From Sporobolomyces roseus (lineage: Eukaryota > Basidiomycota > Microbotryomycetes > Sporidiobolales > Sporidiobolaceae): DNA of 64,000 bases. Under the pieces are notes generated by a model, which was not told the origin of the DNA, searched no databases, and was given only the letters and a program-made list of their open reading frames with translations. Position 1 is the stretch's first letter, and the number at the start of each line of letters is the position of its first letter. The stretch covers positions 1 through 64,000 of the forward strand of contig JADILM010000010.1 in NCBI GenBank assembly GCA_016617785.1, given 5' to 3'. Below, in pieces: positions 1 through 10,748 of the stretch. The position numbers and the translations under genes were made by a program.

Positions 1-1
1 T

Positions 2-160
2 TCAAGAGCTTTCTATCCCGAAGAGCTTTTCGTCAATCTCGATAAATCACCTCGTCGCGAAAGGTCCCGTTCTCGCTCTCCTCAAACACGCTCGAGGAAG
101 TCACGCAGTCCTTTTGAGGCAGTGAGTAGGAGAGACCAAATGACAGAGCAGGAACATTGA
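2..160 (+). CDS. 3' end of an RS-rich protein (partial)
   Basis: The window opens inside a plus-strand reading frame that runs from base 2 to a TGA at 158-160. The visible 52 residues begin with an acidic/aliphatic stretch (YPEELFVNLDK) and then become an arginine-serine tract (ERSRSRSPQTRSRKSRSPF). RS tracts like this are typical of the tails of splicing factors and other nuclear RNA-binding proteins; that is family knowledge, and no RNA-binding domain is visible here. A good GTGAGT donor at 121 could instead splice to an AG near 242, which would give almost the same end of the protein. The start and most of the gene lie outside the window. Confidence 0.5.
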   Translation, partial: SRAFYPEELFVNLDKSPRRERSRSRSPQTRSRKSRSPFEAVSRRDQMTEQEH

Positions 161-310
161 AAGTAGACAAACTTTTGACATAAACCTCCCCGTTCTCATT
201 CGAAATTGTTCGCCACATTCTTCTACCTCTCAATCATCCAGATCCCTTGATAGCGATACAGTAGATTGCTTACAATCATGACAATATCGATATCTTTACT
301 CTATCCGAAT

Positions 311-2065
311 CTACTCCTCAAAAACCCAATCTACGAATCCTCTTTCGGGCATTTTCCATTCACCCTTGTTGACGACCACCTCGGGCTCCAACGCTTCACT
401 TCCCCTCGTCGGACTCCTACTCGGACTGCTTTCCAACGAATCCCTCCCATTCAAAGGTAACAATCTTCTCCCTCTCGCTCTTGTGACCGGTCGAGCTGTC
501 GAAAGAGCGTTTGCAAGAGTCGAAGGAGTAGGAGGAGTAGAAGGTGTAGGAGTGTAAGGAACGAAAGGAGGTAAAGGAGTAGCAGTTTCCGTTCTCGAAA
601 TCGAAGTTGGAGTTGCGGGTACAGCTGATCCAGGTTGAGATTGAGGAGAGGAGGCGGCGAGATTGGCGAATGAAGAAGCGAGGGAATCCGTATAATCATC
701 TTCTCCTTCATCCGTTGTGAAACCAGTTTCCCTATCCGCTCCATAATCACTCTCTCCTCCACTACTCAATTCATCCAACACTCTTCCTTGAACACTCTCC
801 CCCTCATCAGTCGTAAATCCCTCCTCATCATCCGTTGTAAATGTCCCTTCTGTGAACTCTGCTTCACTTTCCTCCGACGCACTGATTTCGGTCGTTTCCA
901 CCTCAGTCGAAACTCCCGAAGCACTACTCCAATCCGTTGCTGAAGGGGTCTCGAATCCTCCTCCCAAAGTATTGACGAGTACGGGTTTATTCAGCTGAGG
1001 TCGAAGGATATGGGTGACTCGAGTTTCGGGATCGAGAGGAGATAAAGGTCGAGAGAAAGATTGGAGTTTGTAATAGCGAGAGAGGGAATGGAGGAGGTAT
1101 CGATGTTGAGGAGAAGGGGCGAGCCATACGAGAGTATGAGGTAATCGAGTGAGTTCAACGAGGGTTGGTGGAGGAGTAGGAGGAAGAACTGGATTTGAGC
1201 GAACGGGTTCATCTGGAAGTGAGAGAGTAGTTGAAGGGAATTGGAAATCTTCGAGTGGAGTCGGATCGAGTAACTTCCCATTCATCACCGAACTAGTATG
1301 AAAGTAACCCGGTTCAACCTTCCCTTGAAACTCCAACCAACCTTTCAATTCCCTCTCCATAATCTCCAAAACTTCCTCAATCCTCCCTCCTTCTCCTCTC
1401 CTAACCTTGTTCCCTACGACTCCCGTTCTCAAGTTCTTTCGTAAACCTCTCAGGGACATTGAGAATTGTCCCGATTCCTTCGAGAATGCATCAGAAGAGG
1501 AGGAAGTAGAGGAAGGAGGAGTAGTATAAGTTGAACGAGAGAAATTGGTCGGAGGGGGTGCAAAGACTGTCGATAAATCTTTCAGGGATGGACCAGGAGC
1601 GAAATCTGATTTTGTAGGACGATGCAAGTGAGGGTTACCCGCTAGTTGAGCTGTCGACAAAACCCAAAGAATTCGAAAGGGAGGAATCAGCGAACTCGTC
1701 CCTCCCGACTTGGAACTCGCAATCAAGGAGAGAGAGAGCTCACCATTCTCCCATCTCCTCTTTCTTCTCTTCCCACCCGGTACAGCTCCTTCCTTTCCAG
1801 CTTTCCTCCCACCCGAATTCCTCTCATTCTCATCCCTCCTCAAACTCTTTCCCAAAGCGCCCAATAGATGCTTGTTCTTCGGTTGTTGCAAGATAGCAGG
1901 CATACTCATTGGTATAGCACCCGTCACGTTCGAAGGAGAGGGTTTAGGAGGCTGTGAGGAAGTGGCGATCTTCGATGACGGAGGTCTTTGGCGGGCTGGA
2001 TCGAGAGCTGCTGTGGAAGACATGAGGGATAAGAGAGCCGGTGAAGGTGCTGTAGTGTCGGCCAT
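311..2065 (-). CDS. R3H-associated N-terminal domain protein
   Basis: Single-exon gene of 584 residues. The start is the ATG at 2065 (MADTTAPSP), because the open frame upstream is hydrophobic 5' sequence and this ATG begins a normal Ser/Pro-rich N-terminus. A basic GGKRRKRRW patch is followed by PHLHRPTKSDFAPGPS, then FSMSLRGLRKNLR and a Glu-rich helix ending in LKGWLEF, then PHTLVWL and a RYLLHSLSRYY segment. This order resembles the fungal R3H-associated N-terminal domain. The last third is acidic and disordered, with three copies of a GFTTDEGE-like motif, and the chain ends FVDWVFEE. No classical R3H motif follows. The likely role is nucleic-acid binding or RNA regulation, inferred from the family only. 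Codon use and the absence of introns differ from the intron-rich neighbours but are not alarming. Confidence 0.7.
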   Translation of the reverse strand: MADTTAPSPALLSLMSSTAALDPARQRPPSSKIATSSQPPKPSPSNVTGAIPMSMPAILQQPKNKHLLGALGKSLRRDENERNSGGRKAGKEGAVPGGKRRKRRWENGELSLSLIASSKSGGTSSLIPPFRILWVLSTAQLAGNPHLHRPTKSDFAPGPSLKDLSTVFAPPPTNFSRSTYTTPPSSTSSSSDAFSKESGQFSMSLRGLRKNLRTGVVGNKVRRGEGGRIEEVLEIMERELKGWLEFQGKVEPGYFHTSSVMNGKLLDPTPLEDFQFPSTTLSLPDEPVRSNPVLPPTPPPTLVELTRLPHTLVWLAPSPQHRYLLHSLSRYYKLQSFSRPLSPLDPETRVTHILRPQLNKPVLVNTLGGGFETPSATDWSSASGVSTEVETTEISASEESEAEFTEGTFTTDDEEGFTTDEGESVQGRVLDELSSGGESDYGADRETGFTTDEGEDDYTDSLASSFANLAASSPQSQPGSAVPATPTSISRTETATPLPPFVPYTPTPSTPPTPSTLANALSTARPVTRARGRRLLPLNGRDSLESSPSRSPTRGSEALEPEVVVNKGEWKMPERGFVDWVFEE

Positions 2066-2573
2066 AATGTCTAGCTTGAGAGGAAGTGCTGAGGGAAGTG
2101 AATTGAAAACAAACGAAAAGATTTCGCAGAGTTCAAAAAGTCGAAACTTTCGCAATCGGATCAGTCGATCTCCTGAAGAATTGGACGAGCGAGAATGAGA
2201 GAGAATGATAGCGACGATAGCAAGAGTGCATTCGGATGATATTGCGAAAACGATGAAAGATTCGAAATCTAAAAACAGCGAAGAGAGGGAGAGATGAATC
2301 AATGGTTTCTAAGGACGAAAGAGAGATATGAGAGTGTAGTGACAGGCAGAGAGCAGATAAGTAGTGTCTGAAGAGAGAGAGGGTTCGACGAAAAGAAAGG
2401 ACGAAGAGATCGATCGAGGGAGGGAGGGAAAGAAGTTTCGAAAGAATACAACATCGAAAGGGAAAGGGAATGATAGTGAACAGCGAAGAGATGGAGGAGG
2501 ATGCGAAGAGTGAGAGGATAGAGGGGTAGCGGAGGCAAATGTGGAGTGAAGAGGGAGGAAGTAAGGAGAAAGA
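2066..2573. other. Intergenic: promoter of the R3H-associated gene and 3' end of the carrier gene
   Basis: About 500 bases between two minus-strand genes. The part next to the carrier stop is purine-rich on the plus strand (many gagagag runs). No RNA gene or repeat is recognisable, and no clear TATA box is seen. Confidence 0.5.
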
Positions 2574-5500
2574 TCAGGCTTCTTCGTTTGAATCGTTCGA
2601 AGTCAGAATCGAATGATCGTCTTCCTTTCCAAACAAGAACTTCTTCGATTGATCGTAGACGGCATCTGTGGACACCGAGTCGCACGAATCAGCTACGCTC
2701 GATGAGAGAGATTCGTGAGAAATCGTCACTCACAAGAAATAGCGACAGCGGGAACGACCTTGACGAGAGTAGGTGTGAGACCTGAGCCCATTCGCACCAC
2801 TCAGTCAGTCAAACGTACCGAATGAGCAATGGAGAGTGAGCTCACCTTTGTAGAAACCTCTCCAACCTTCTCTCTGATAACATTTGATCGCTGCATCTTT
2901 GATTCCCGTATAAACTTGAGGATGTGCTGGTGTACCTTGAGCTTGTAATCGAGTTCGAACGAGATTCCTAAACAGTCGCAGAAAGGGTCAATACGAGATC
3001 GATGCGAGAAGGGAAACGAGAAATCGAAAAGACGAACAAAGGATAAACGCCTGTGAGTGTACTCCCCAATAATACGATCAGTGTTCGTCCCTCTTCTTCG
3101 TATCGTCAAGAGTTCACTCACTAGTAGCTCCAACTCCACCGCTCACCGCACCAAAACACAAACTCCCAGCGATCCCAGGTTCCTCTCCAGCCCATTTCGT
3201 ATAACTAATCTTGATCCCCTCGAACGTACTCATATCGATCGCAGCATAAGGAAAGACTCCGATCAAACCAGCAGGTAACCCTCGGAAGAAGAAGGTTAAA
3301 CCTCCTTTTCGATACATGTCGAGAAAAGTTTGAAGGATGAGAGCGTTGCCCGATTTAGCTCCTCCCGTTGAGGACATCACTCGGGTCTAAGCAATACGAG
3401 AGTGAGTGGACTATTCAATCGTGAAGGACAAGGGAGGATAGCTCACCTTGAGGGATTCAATTGGATAGATACCTTTCGAGAAGCGAACGAAAAAAATCAG
3501 TACGACTAGCTCGAAAGAAAGAGGACAGCTGAACACTCACTCAATTGCGAAACGACACCTCCAATCCCACCCGAAATGAATCGACTCGTATTCGAAATGA
3601 GAGTTTGATCCGGTACGCAATCCCAATGTTGAGCGAAAACCCTTTTCGCACTTTCATAACTCAAGAATTTAATCGCACTCTCCTGTACGTACTCATCAGC
3701 ATTTCGGTTCTCAGCTCACAAAAAGAAGTGAAGACGTACAGGGAAGATTTTAATAACGTTCAACATGTTTCCAGTCCAAAAACTTCTCATCCCACCTTGA
3801 CTATACACTGCTTTGACTGCTTTCGCAAGACTTCCCGCATTCCTTCTCGGCGTTTTCATAGGTTTCGCAGAGGGATCGGTTGGAGGTTTCGGTGTAGGAG
3901 GTAAAGGGGAAGAAGGGGAAGTGATTAAATAAACTTTTAATCGATCGAATGGAGCTGTTGCAGTTCGAGAAACTACATGTAAAGAACTTTCGATGATTCA
4001 GTACAGTCCCATCATCAACGAGGAAAGAGAGGGAATGAAAGGCGTACCAGCACCAGCTGTTCCACCAGCTAACAAGAATTTCCCTGCGCCCGAAAACATC
4101 CCATGTTCCTCTTCTTCCTCCTCTTCCACAATATCTCCACCACTAGATTCAACAGGTATCGGTCCACTAGCTTGCATCTTGGTTCCTCCCGCTGTCGAAT
4201 TCGTTGAAGTCGTCGAAAGGGTTCTAGTAGGAGGTATAGGAGTCGAACTTGAACTAGGAGTAGATTGAACCGAACTTTCTTCCTTCTCTACCATCTTGAA
4301 TTGATTCTTAACTTTCTTCTTTTCCATCCCCTCGCTTTGGACTCCCTTGTTCTCTTTCCCTTGGTCCTCCTCCTTCTCCTCAACGAGAACCACTCCACTC
4401 CCTTCAAAATCCAATCCTTTCCCCACCATCCCTCCCTCCGCACTCTTCCTTTTCCTCATTTTCCTCCTATCCTGTTCCTCTCTCGCCCATCTACACTCGA
4501 CCGCTCCACTCTCTCTTCGATGTAAATCACATTCCGCCAAAATTCGTTTTCGTTCTTGTTCTCTAATTGCGAGGGAGGGGAAATTGGACGATGCTGACGA
4601 AGATGTGGAGGAAGAGGGAGAGGAAGATTTCGTAGAGGAGAGGAATCGGTTAAATGAAGTTTTTCCTCGACCTATCACGACTTTTGAAACGAGGAACGAA
4701 TTTCGAGTCAATTCAAAGAAAGCGAGGCAGGAGAGAGAGAGAGAGGAGGGGAGGAAGAGAGTGGAAGGGGGAGCTTACCATCACCATCCTGAGTTAACCT
4801 AGACATACTAGGTCTAGTACTCCTAGTTTGACTCCTATAAAATTGTACAATCTCTTTGACACTAGGTTTCCTCGGCAATAACTGTATAAACTCTTCCTCA
4901 CATCCCATCAGTTTCCCATCCACGACTCTCTCATCTGAGAGATGGGTAAAGTGAGGGAAAAGAAACACATACGATTAAGAAATCTCTCCATTCCTCCCAC
5001 CCAACCAATCCATCCCCATCCCTATCGACATCCCTCACGAATCCTTCAACGACTCGATCCTCTACTGCAACTCCAGCTTTCCTAAACGCTTCTTTCAATT
5101 CAGTTGGAGTCAATTTGAGTTCGTGGTGGTTGTTTTGAGAGATCGAGGTGAAAATTGAAAAGAGGAGTGATTCTTGCGTGTCTGCATAAGTTTCGAAAGA
5201 GGACCATCTCAAACAATTCGGATTCGGATTCGATGAGGAAGGTTTCGCTGGGGTTGAGGTGGAAGGGATGGAAGTTGAGAGTTTCGAAGAAGAAGAAGAA
5301 GGAATCGAATTCGTTGATATTGAAGGAGATGTTGTTGTTGAAGAGGTTGAACCCGCTACTTCGGCTCCACATTTCGTCCACAATTCTTTCATGTACCTAT
5401 TCCTTTCTACCTCCCACTGATCTTTCTCTTCCTCCAACACCTCTGCAGCTTTCACGACCGAATTCCCTTCTTCCGGTAATACCTCATGATCTACCAATAA

Positions 5501-5809
5501 CGGTAATTCCTTTGTCGTCGAAACAAGCCCTTGAGGAGGTGGATCCGGAATACTTTCAAACACTTCTCTCAACCTCTCCAATCGTTTAAACCTTCCCTCA
5601 TTCTCGCGGACTTGTCTCAAAGTCTGAGCGTCTTCGTCTTCGTCTTGGGTCGTCGTTGGAGTTGATAGGTGTGGCCATGAACGGAGAGAGACTCGAGGGT
5701 CGGAGGGAGGAGGAGGATTCGAGATTCGCGAGGAAAGGGAGAGAGCGAAGAGGTCGGATTTCGAGGGTGGAGAGAGATTGGGCGTGGGTCGTATAGGGTC
5801 TGAGGTCAT
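2574..5809 (-). CDS. SAL1: Calcium-regulated mitochondrial carrier (SAL1/SCaMC type)
   Basis: Predicted ATP-Mg/phosphate (adenine nucleotide) exchanger of the mitochondrial inner membrane, regulated by cytosolic calcium. The long N-terminal region contains FESIPDPPPQGL and one canonical EF-hand loop (DRDGDGLVGWEE), then a linker with SRLTQDGDVVIGRGKTSFNR. Three carrier repeats follow: the first signature is APFDRLKVYL, the second YPIESLK, and the third YPLNLVRTRL, where Asn replaces the usual acid. The C-terminus after the last helix is FLFGKEDDHS...NEEA, with the TGA at 2574-2576. At least eight exons can be joined, including a 13-nt exon at 3038-3050. The protein is longer than known family members because of Ser- and Glu-rich insertions around 4130-4600. 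The start is the ATG at 5809; extra 5' exons are possible. Family assignment is firm; exact exon limits are less so. Confidence 0.88.
3038..3050 (-). other. 13-nt micro-exon of the carrier gene
   Basis: Read on the minus strand, a CTCACAG acceptor (3051-3057) precedes 13 bases and a GTTCGT donor (3032-3037) follows. Joined to the exon ending GCTACTA upstream and the one starting GAATCTC downstream, it restores Thr-Ser-Val-Tyr-Pro-Leu-Asn-Leu-Val-Arg in frame, which is the third carrier signature. Without it the flanking exons are out of frame. Confidence 0.8.
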
Positions 5810-6667
5810 CTTGTTGGATCCAGCTTGGCGATTGGACTGTCAAAGAGAGAGGGAGAGTTAGAGGGAGCGAGATTGAGGAGATGAGAAAAGGAAAGACGAA
5901 CAGGTTGGCGAACTAGATAATAAGCTGTGGGGAGAGTAGTTACGAGTCAGTATAGTATCTAGCGGGTAGTAATGGAGTAGGGGGAAAGGAGTCGAATGAT
6001 TCAGCCAATTCCAGCAGACCAATTTATCAACAAACTCGACCTCTGACTTGCTTGTTCGCGATTCTAGACTAGCAAGACACCTTGTATAAACTGGGTGTGG
6101 AAGTACTGACTCACCTGGATGCGTTGTTGAAGAGGATTCAAGAAACAAGTCGAAAGTTTCCCTCGCTTTCTCTCCTTCTCTCCCTCCTACATTCGAGTTC
6201 AAACTCGGTAAACTCAAATCACAACATCATCTAGACAATACCGACAAGCGCTCTCCCTTGCGAGTTGCAGTAACAAGCTGTTTCCCTTTCCTCGCTATTT
6301 CCTTTCCCCCTCTATTGAACCCGACAACCTCAACGTGAGTCAATCCTACCCCTCTCAGGTAAAGGAGAGTCATCTAGCATGGGCTACAAAGTTGTAACGA
6401 GCGTATCAGGGTGACGTTCGAGAGGAGGAAGCGAGGAAAAGGTTAAACAAAGGTTCAGAGGAATCATCGAATCGGGGAGAATTGAGAGATTGACAACACG
6501 AAGGAGCGGTAATTGCTCAGCTTGAGAAGGAATGGGCATCAAGGAATTCGAGAGCAGCAGTGTAGCGCAAACAAATCTCTTCGTACTTTACTTTCGAACA
6601 AAGTTTCGCTGACTTGCTTCTCTTTTACCCTAATTCTCACAGAATCTCTCGCTTTACACGTTCGACA
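5810..6667. other. Divergent intergenic region between SAL1-like and COX18 genes, possible 5' exons
   Basis: About 860 bases separate two divergent start codons. On the minus strand there are plausible splice signals: a GTGAGT near 6115, a CACAG near 5930, a GTTCGT near 5900 and a TTTGACAG near 5837. The last acceptor is followed by sequence in frame with the carrier ATG. No in-frame ATG was found upstream, so these are more likely 5' UTR introns than coding exons. The rest holds no recognisable gene. Confidence 0.4.
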
Positions 6668-8119
6668 ATGCTGATACGAAGTACCTCAGTCTCGCCTCTC
6701 ATCTCACGAACCATCGCCGTTCGAACACCGACACCTCGTTCAATCGGAATCCGTTCCTTTTCCCTCTGGCCCTCTTCTTCCTCTTCTCCTTCTTCCTCCT
6801 CCACTCCTCCCTCTCCCTCAGACAAGCTGCCACTAGATCCAATCAAACCCTCTCTCTCCGACTTCTTACCTCCCGCCTCCCTTCCCGCATCAACCTATCT
6901 CGAACCGCTCTCAACTCTCTTCTTATCGCTTCCTCCCTCCCTCTCTCTCTCCTACGCAACCTTCATTCCCCTCTTCACTCTCCTATATCGATCTTCGACA
7001 ACTCTCCCCGTAGTCCTCTGGCAACGACGTCGAACTCGTCGATTCACCGAGAAAGTAATTCCCTTACTCAAAAAAGAACAAGGTCAATTAGCTCTCTCTA
7101 CTCGGGATGAATGTAGGAGGCTCGGGAAATCTTTCGAAGAGTATCAAAAAGTGTTCCAAACTCGAGTGAGCCCCTCTCTTTTCCCCATCCCCGAAACTCG
7201 AAAAACTGAAATCTTCCTCAAAAATCATAGGCTAAACAAGCAGCTTACACTCTCGCACGTCGCTTCCATTGTTCCCCACGACTCACCTTGATCCTCCCAC
7301 CTTTAATTCACCTCCCCTTGTTCCTCACAGCAACCCTAACTCTCCGAGACGCATGTACACGTTCCCTCTCTTCCCTTCCCCTAACCTCGACCTCTCTCTC
7401 TTCCCTCTCTACTCCAACTCAATCCCTCTCCCCCTCAGCCTTATCCCATTTACACGAATTAGCATCTACTCCTTTCTTATGGTGTCCTTCACTCGTCCTC
7501 CCAGATCCAACCATGTTCTTACCTTTAGGAGTAGGAATCGCCGCACTTCTCAATGTCGAACTCTCAGCAAAGAACCGATTGGCTCAAACTGAAGCAGCAA
7601 CGAATTCGATGGATCACGCTCCGAGTAGGCCGCCGGTTGTGGGAGTGAAACTGGGAGGACCGGTGAGTGCTAGTGAGAAAAGAAGATTATTAGCTCGACG
7701 AGCTCGAGCGGGGGAGGACGTGAAAGTGAGGGGATACTCATCATTGAGTCGGAGTGAGAAGAAGGAACAAGAAGGAGTAGAATTCAAAGTAGGAGGAACG
7801 AAACCCAACACTGCTAGGATCGTTACAAACATTCTTAGGTTCGCTTCAGTAGCTTTCATTCCAGTTGCTGGATTAGCTCCTTCTGTACGTTAACCTCCTC
7901 TCTCCCCCCACTCTCCCTCTTCTTTCTCCCCTCTTCACACCTCGAACGAGAAAAATGGAGGAGCTGATCGGTTCTTTGATTGAAGAGAGTAAATAGGCAG
8001 TTTGTTTATATTGGATCGCTTCAAATTTGTTCACTTTGGTACAGAATGGATTGTTTAACAGGATAGATCGAAAGAGAGAGGAGGAGAAACGGTTGAATGC
8101 GATTCTGAATTCTAGTTGA
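6668..8119 (+). CDS. COX18: Cytochrome c oxidase assembly insertase COX18 (Oxa1/YidC family)
   Basis: Inner-membrane insertase needed to export the C-terminal tail of Cox2. The ATG at 6668 gives a Ser/Arg-rich mitochondrial presequence (MLIRSTSVSPLISRTIAVRT); an upstream in-frame ATG lacks this look. Exon 1 has a transmembrane segment ending in LLYRSSTTLPVVLWQRRRTRR, exon 2 begins AKQAAYTLARRF and contains PPLIHLPLFLTATLTLRD and LPDPTMFLPLGVGIAALLNVE, which is the diagnostic Cox18/Oxa1 core. The last exon after the AATAG acceptor reads AVCLYWIASNLFTLVQN and ends NAILNSS. Three exons join in frame. Residues between the second and third exons (SASEKRRLLARRARAG) are a basic matrix loop. Length, about 400 residues, suits the family. 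No neighbouring gene is functionally linked. Confidence 0.85.
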
Positions 8120-8315
8120 AAACTTGGGAAATTCCAACTTGATTTTCGCCGAGTCTTCGGATCGACTTGACTCTTTCCGGTTCTCATTGAGAGCACCGAT
8201 TCCGACTTGTCCGAAGAGAGCGAATTGGAGTGAAGTTGCTTGATAAGCCCTCTCGAAATCCGAACCGATTCCGAACTTTCTTCTTCCTCTCTCTTTTCCC
8301 TCTCACTCCCTCAAA

Positions 8316-10618
8316 ATGGACTCGGTACAAATGATTGATCAACCCGACAAACCACTCGCAATTGATTTATCTCATCATTTATCCCTACTCGCTCAATCAA
8401 GAGTTCCATCTCCCCTCAAAGTAAACTAAACCTCCACATTTCATTTCATTACACCACATGCTCTTCCTCTCCTCTCAAACTAACTCACACTCTCTTTCTG
8501 AATCTGAATAGGGAATGTACAAATATTTCACTAGACCAGGTATCCTAATGTTAGCAGGAGGACTTCCACCCCCCGCTTATTTCCCATTCGAATCCATTTC
8601 CTGTTCAACCTTGAAACCAAACTCTTTCAAAACGACTCGACAAAGTTCCTATGTTCAGAGTGCATGGAATTGGTTCAAAGGTATAGAGACGAATGAATGG
8701 AAGATTGAGAAATGGGCAAAAGATCCTTCTGATCGTACTGCTATTCAATTATCAACTGCTCTACAATATGGTACGCTCTCTCTCCCTCTCTCTTGCTCCT
8801 TTCCTTCTATCCCACTAACAAGAGAGAGAAAGAAATATAGGTACAGCACAAGGATTACCAGCACTCGCACAATTCATTTACTCCTTCGTTACCAAAGTCT
8901 ATTCTCCCGCCTACTCGGATTACCGTACAGTGATCAACGCTGGATCTACCGATGCATGGGGTAAGATAGTGACTACGTTGTGTGAGAAAGGAGATGGAGT
9001 TTTATGTGAGGAATGGACTTATCCTTCTGCTCTAGCGTACGTTTATCACCTCTCTCTCTCTTATCTTGATAATCGGAAAAGAGGAAGAAGCTGATGTTGA
9101 GAATCATTGAATGGAGGAGCAGTACCGCTTGGCCTAATGGATTCAAACCCGTTCCGCTCCCGATCGATGGAGAAGGTTTGACGGTAAATGGAATGAGAGA
9201 TCTCCTCGAAAATTGGGATCCCTCTCAACACGATGGGATGAGACGGTACGCTTCTTTCTCCATTCTCCCTCTGAACCGAAGACTGACGAGGAAAAAGAAT
9301 GAAACAAATAGACCTAGAATTCTTTACACCGTACCAGTTTGTCAGAACCCAACTGGAGTCACAATGACTTTGGGAAGGAAACGAGAGATCTACTCACTCG
9401 CAGTCAAATATGATGTCATTATAGTCGAAGACGATCGTTCGTTTCTCCCTCTTCCCTTCACTCGAAATTCTCGAAACTGATCAATCCTCGAAATCGAAAC
9501 AGCTTATTATTTCCTTCAAGCCCCACCATACTCACCTCCTTCAGTTCGAACTACCGAGATCAAGAAGAGCGCATCAAACCGTTCAGAGACGGATGAAGAA
9601 TTCCTGAAAAGTTTGATCCCTTCTTACCTCGGCGTCGATTATCAAGGAAGAGTAATCAGGATCGATACTTTCTCTAGTACGTCTCTTTTCCCCCTTCCTT
9701 TTCTCTCCCATCTCCCCATCTCCCGAATCGAGAACCTGATGTAGACGATCGAAATGTTGCTGTGTATAGAAACGATTTGTCCTGGATCACGACTCGGATT
9801 CACGGTTGCTTCACCCATCATCGCCGAACGCCTCGAGAAAGCGAATGAATCATCTACCCAATCCGCGAGTGGATTCTCTCAAGCACTCGTCGGTAAACTT
9901 TTGTGCGAAGAATGGGGAATGACGGGTTATTTACGTTGGTTGAAAGGTAAATTTCACTCTTCTTCCCTCTCTCTCGAATTCAGTGGGAAAGGGAAACTGA
10001 TGAGGAAGTTGATGGGGTAAGTAGGTATTAAAGCTCAATATCGAGATCGACGAGATTTAATGGTTGATTTACTCGTTAAGAACTGTTCGGCCGGACTCGA
10101 CGCCCGACAACTCTCTAGTCGAAATGAGAACGAAAGAGTATGGGGAATCTACATGAAAGATCAAGGATCCCTCATGAATGAGAAGAAGGTAGGAGGAAAA
10201 AAGATTTTGAGTTTCGTTGCTCCTCAAGGTGGAATGTTCAGTACGTCTTTCTCTCATCCTTCTCCTCTAATGAAAGTGGATGCTGACCTCGTCCTCTCGG
10301 ACGAGTTCAGTCTGGCTTCGTATTCATTTCGCTTCTCACCCTTCCTACTCCCACGTCCCCCTCTCCCAACTCCTTCAATCCCTTTGGGAAGATCTCGCAG
10401 AACACAACGTTCTCGTCGCACCTGGCTCCATGTTCTCTGGTCGAGATTTCCCCCCGAAACTACCAACTCAAGAATTCGAGATGAATTTCGATGCGAGTGT
10501 CGAAGAAGAGACGGGAGATGGGTTCTTTAGGATCGCGTTCTCGACGGCTAGTGAAGAACAGATGAGGGAGGCTACGGGGATTATTGGCAAGAGGGTAGAG
10601 AAGTTCTTCAAGGAGTGA
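8316..10618 (+). CDS. ARO8: PLP-dependent aromatic/2-aminoadipate aminotransferase
   Basis: Class I/II aminotransferase expected to transfer the amino group between aromatic amino acids (or 2-aminoadipate/kynurenine) and 2-oxoglutarate. About nine exons join: GMYKYFTRPGILMLAGGLPP, TAQGLPALAQFIYSF, NAGSTDAWGKI, CEEWTYPSALA, VPVCQNPTGVTM, EDDPYYFLQAPPYSPP, RIDTFSKTICPGSRLGF and NVLVAPGSMF. These are the conserved ARO8-family blocks: the NPTG motif, the DxPY cofactor motif and the PLP-binding lysine in TFSK. The codon for that lysine is split by an intron (A at the end of one exon, AA at the start of the next). The start is the ATG at 8316, and the stop TGA is at 10616-10618. Substrate cannot be told from sequence, so the symbol is by best resemblance. 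Confidence 0.85.
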
Positions 10619-10748
10619 ACACGAGTTTTTGAAAAGGTTTTGTTGATAGGTTGTTTTTTCTGTTGTTTCTTCCTTTTTTGTTTCTCTCTCTTTCTGTCCT
10701 GTCGCTATCACTCTCGCTGATGAATATTGTAACTGAGCTCAATTCACA
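10619..10748. other. Convergent 3' ends
   Basis: A short T-rich stretch lies between the aminotransferase stop and the guanine deaminase stop. It probably serves both polyadenylation regions. Nothing else is seen. Confidence 0.4.

Noticed and set aside
5858..6217. A minus-strand open frame that could be a separate small gene or coding 5' exons of the carrier gene
   Set aside because: Its apparent start is a TTG; the only nearby ATGs are followed at once by stops. Splice signals exist, so it was kept only as possible 5' UTR exons.
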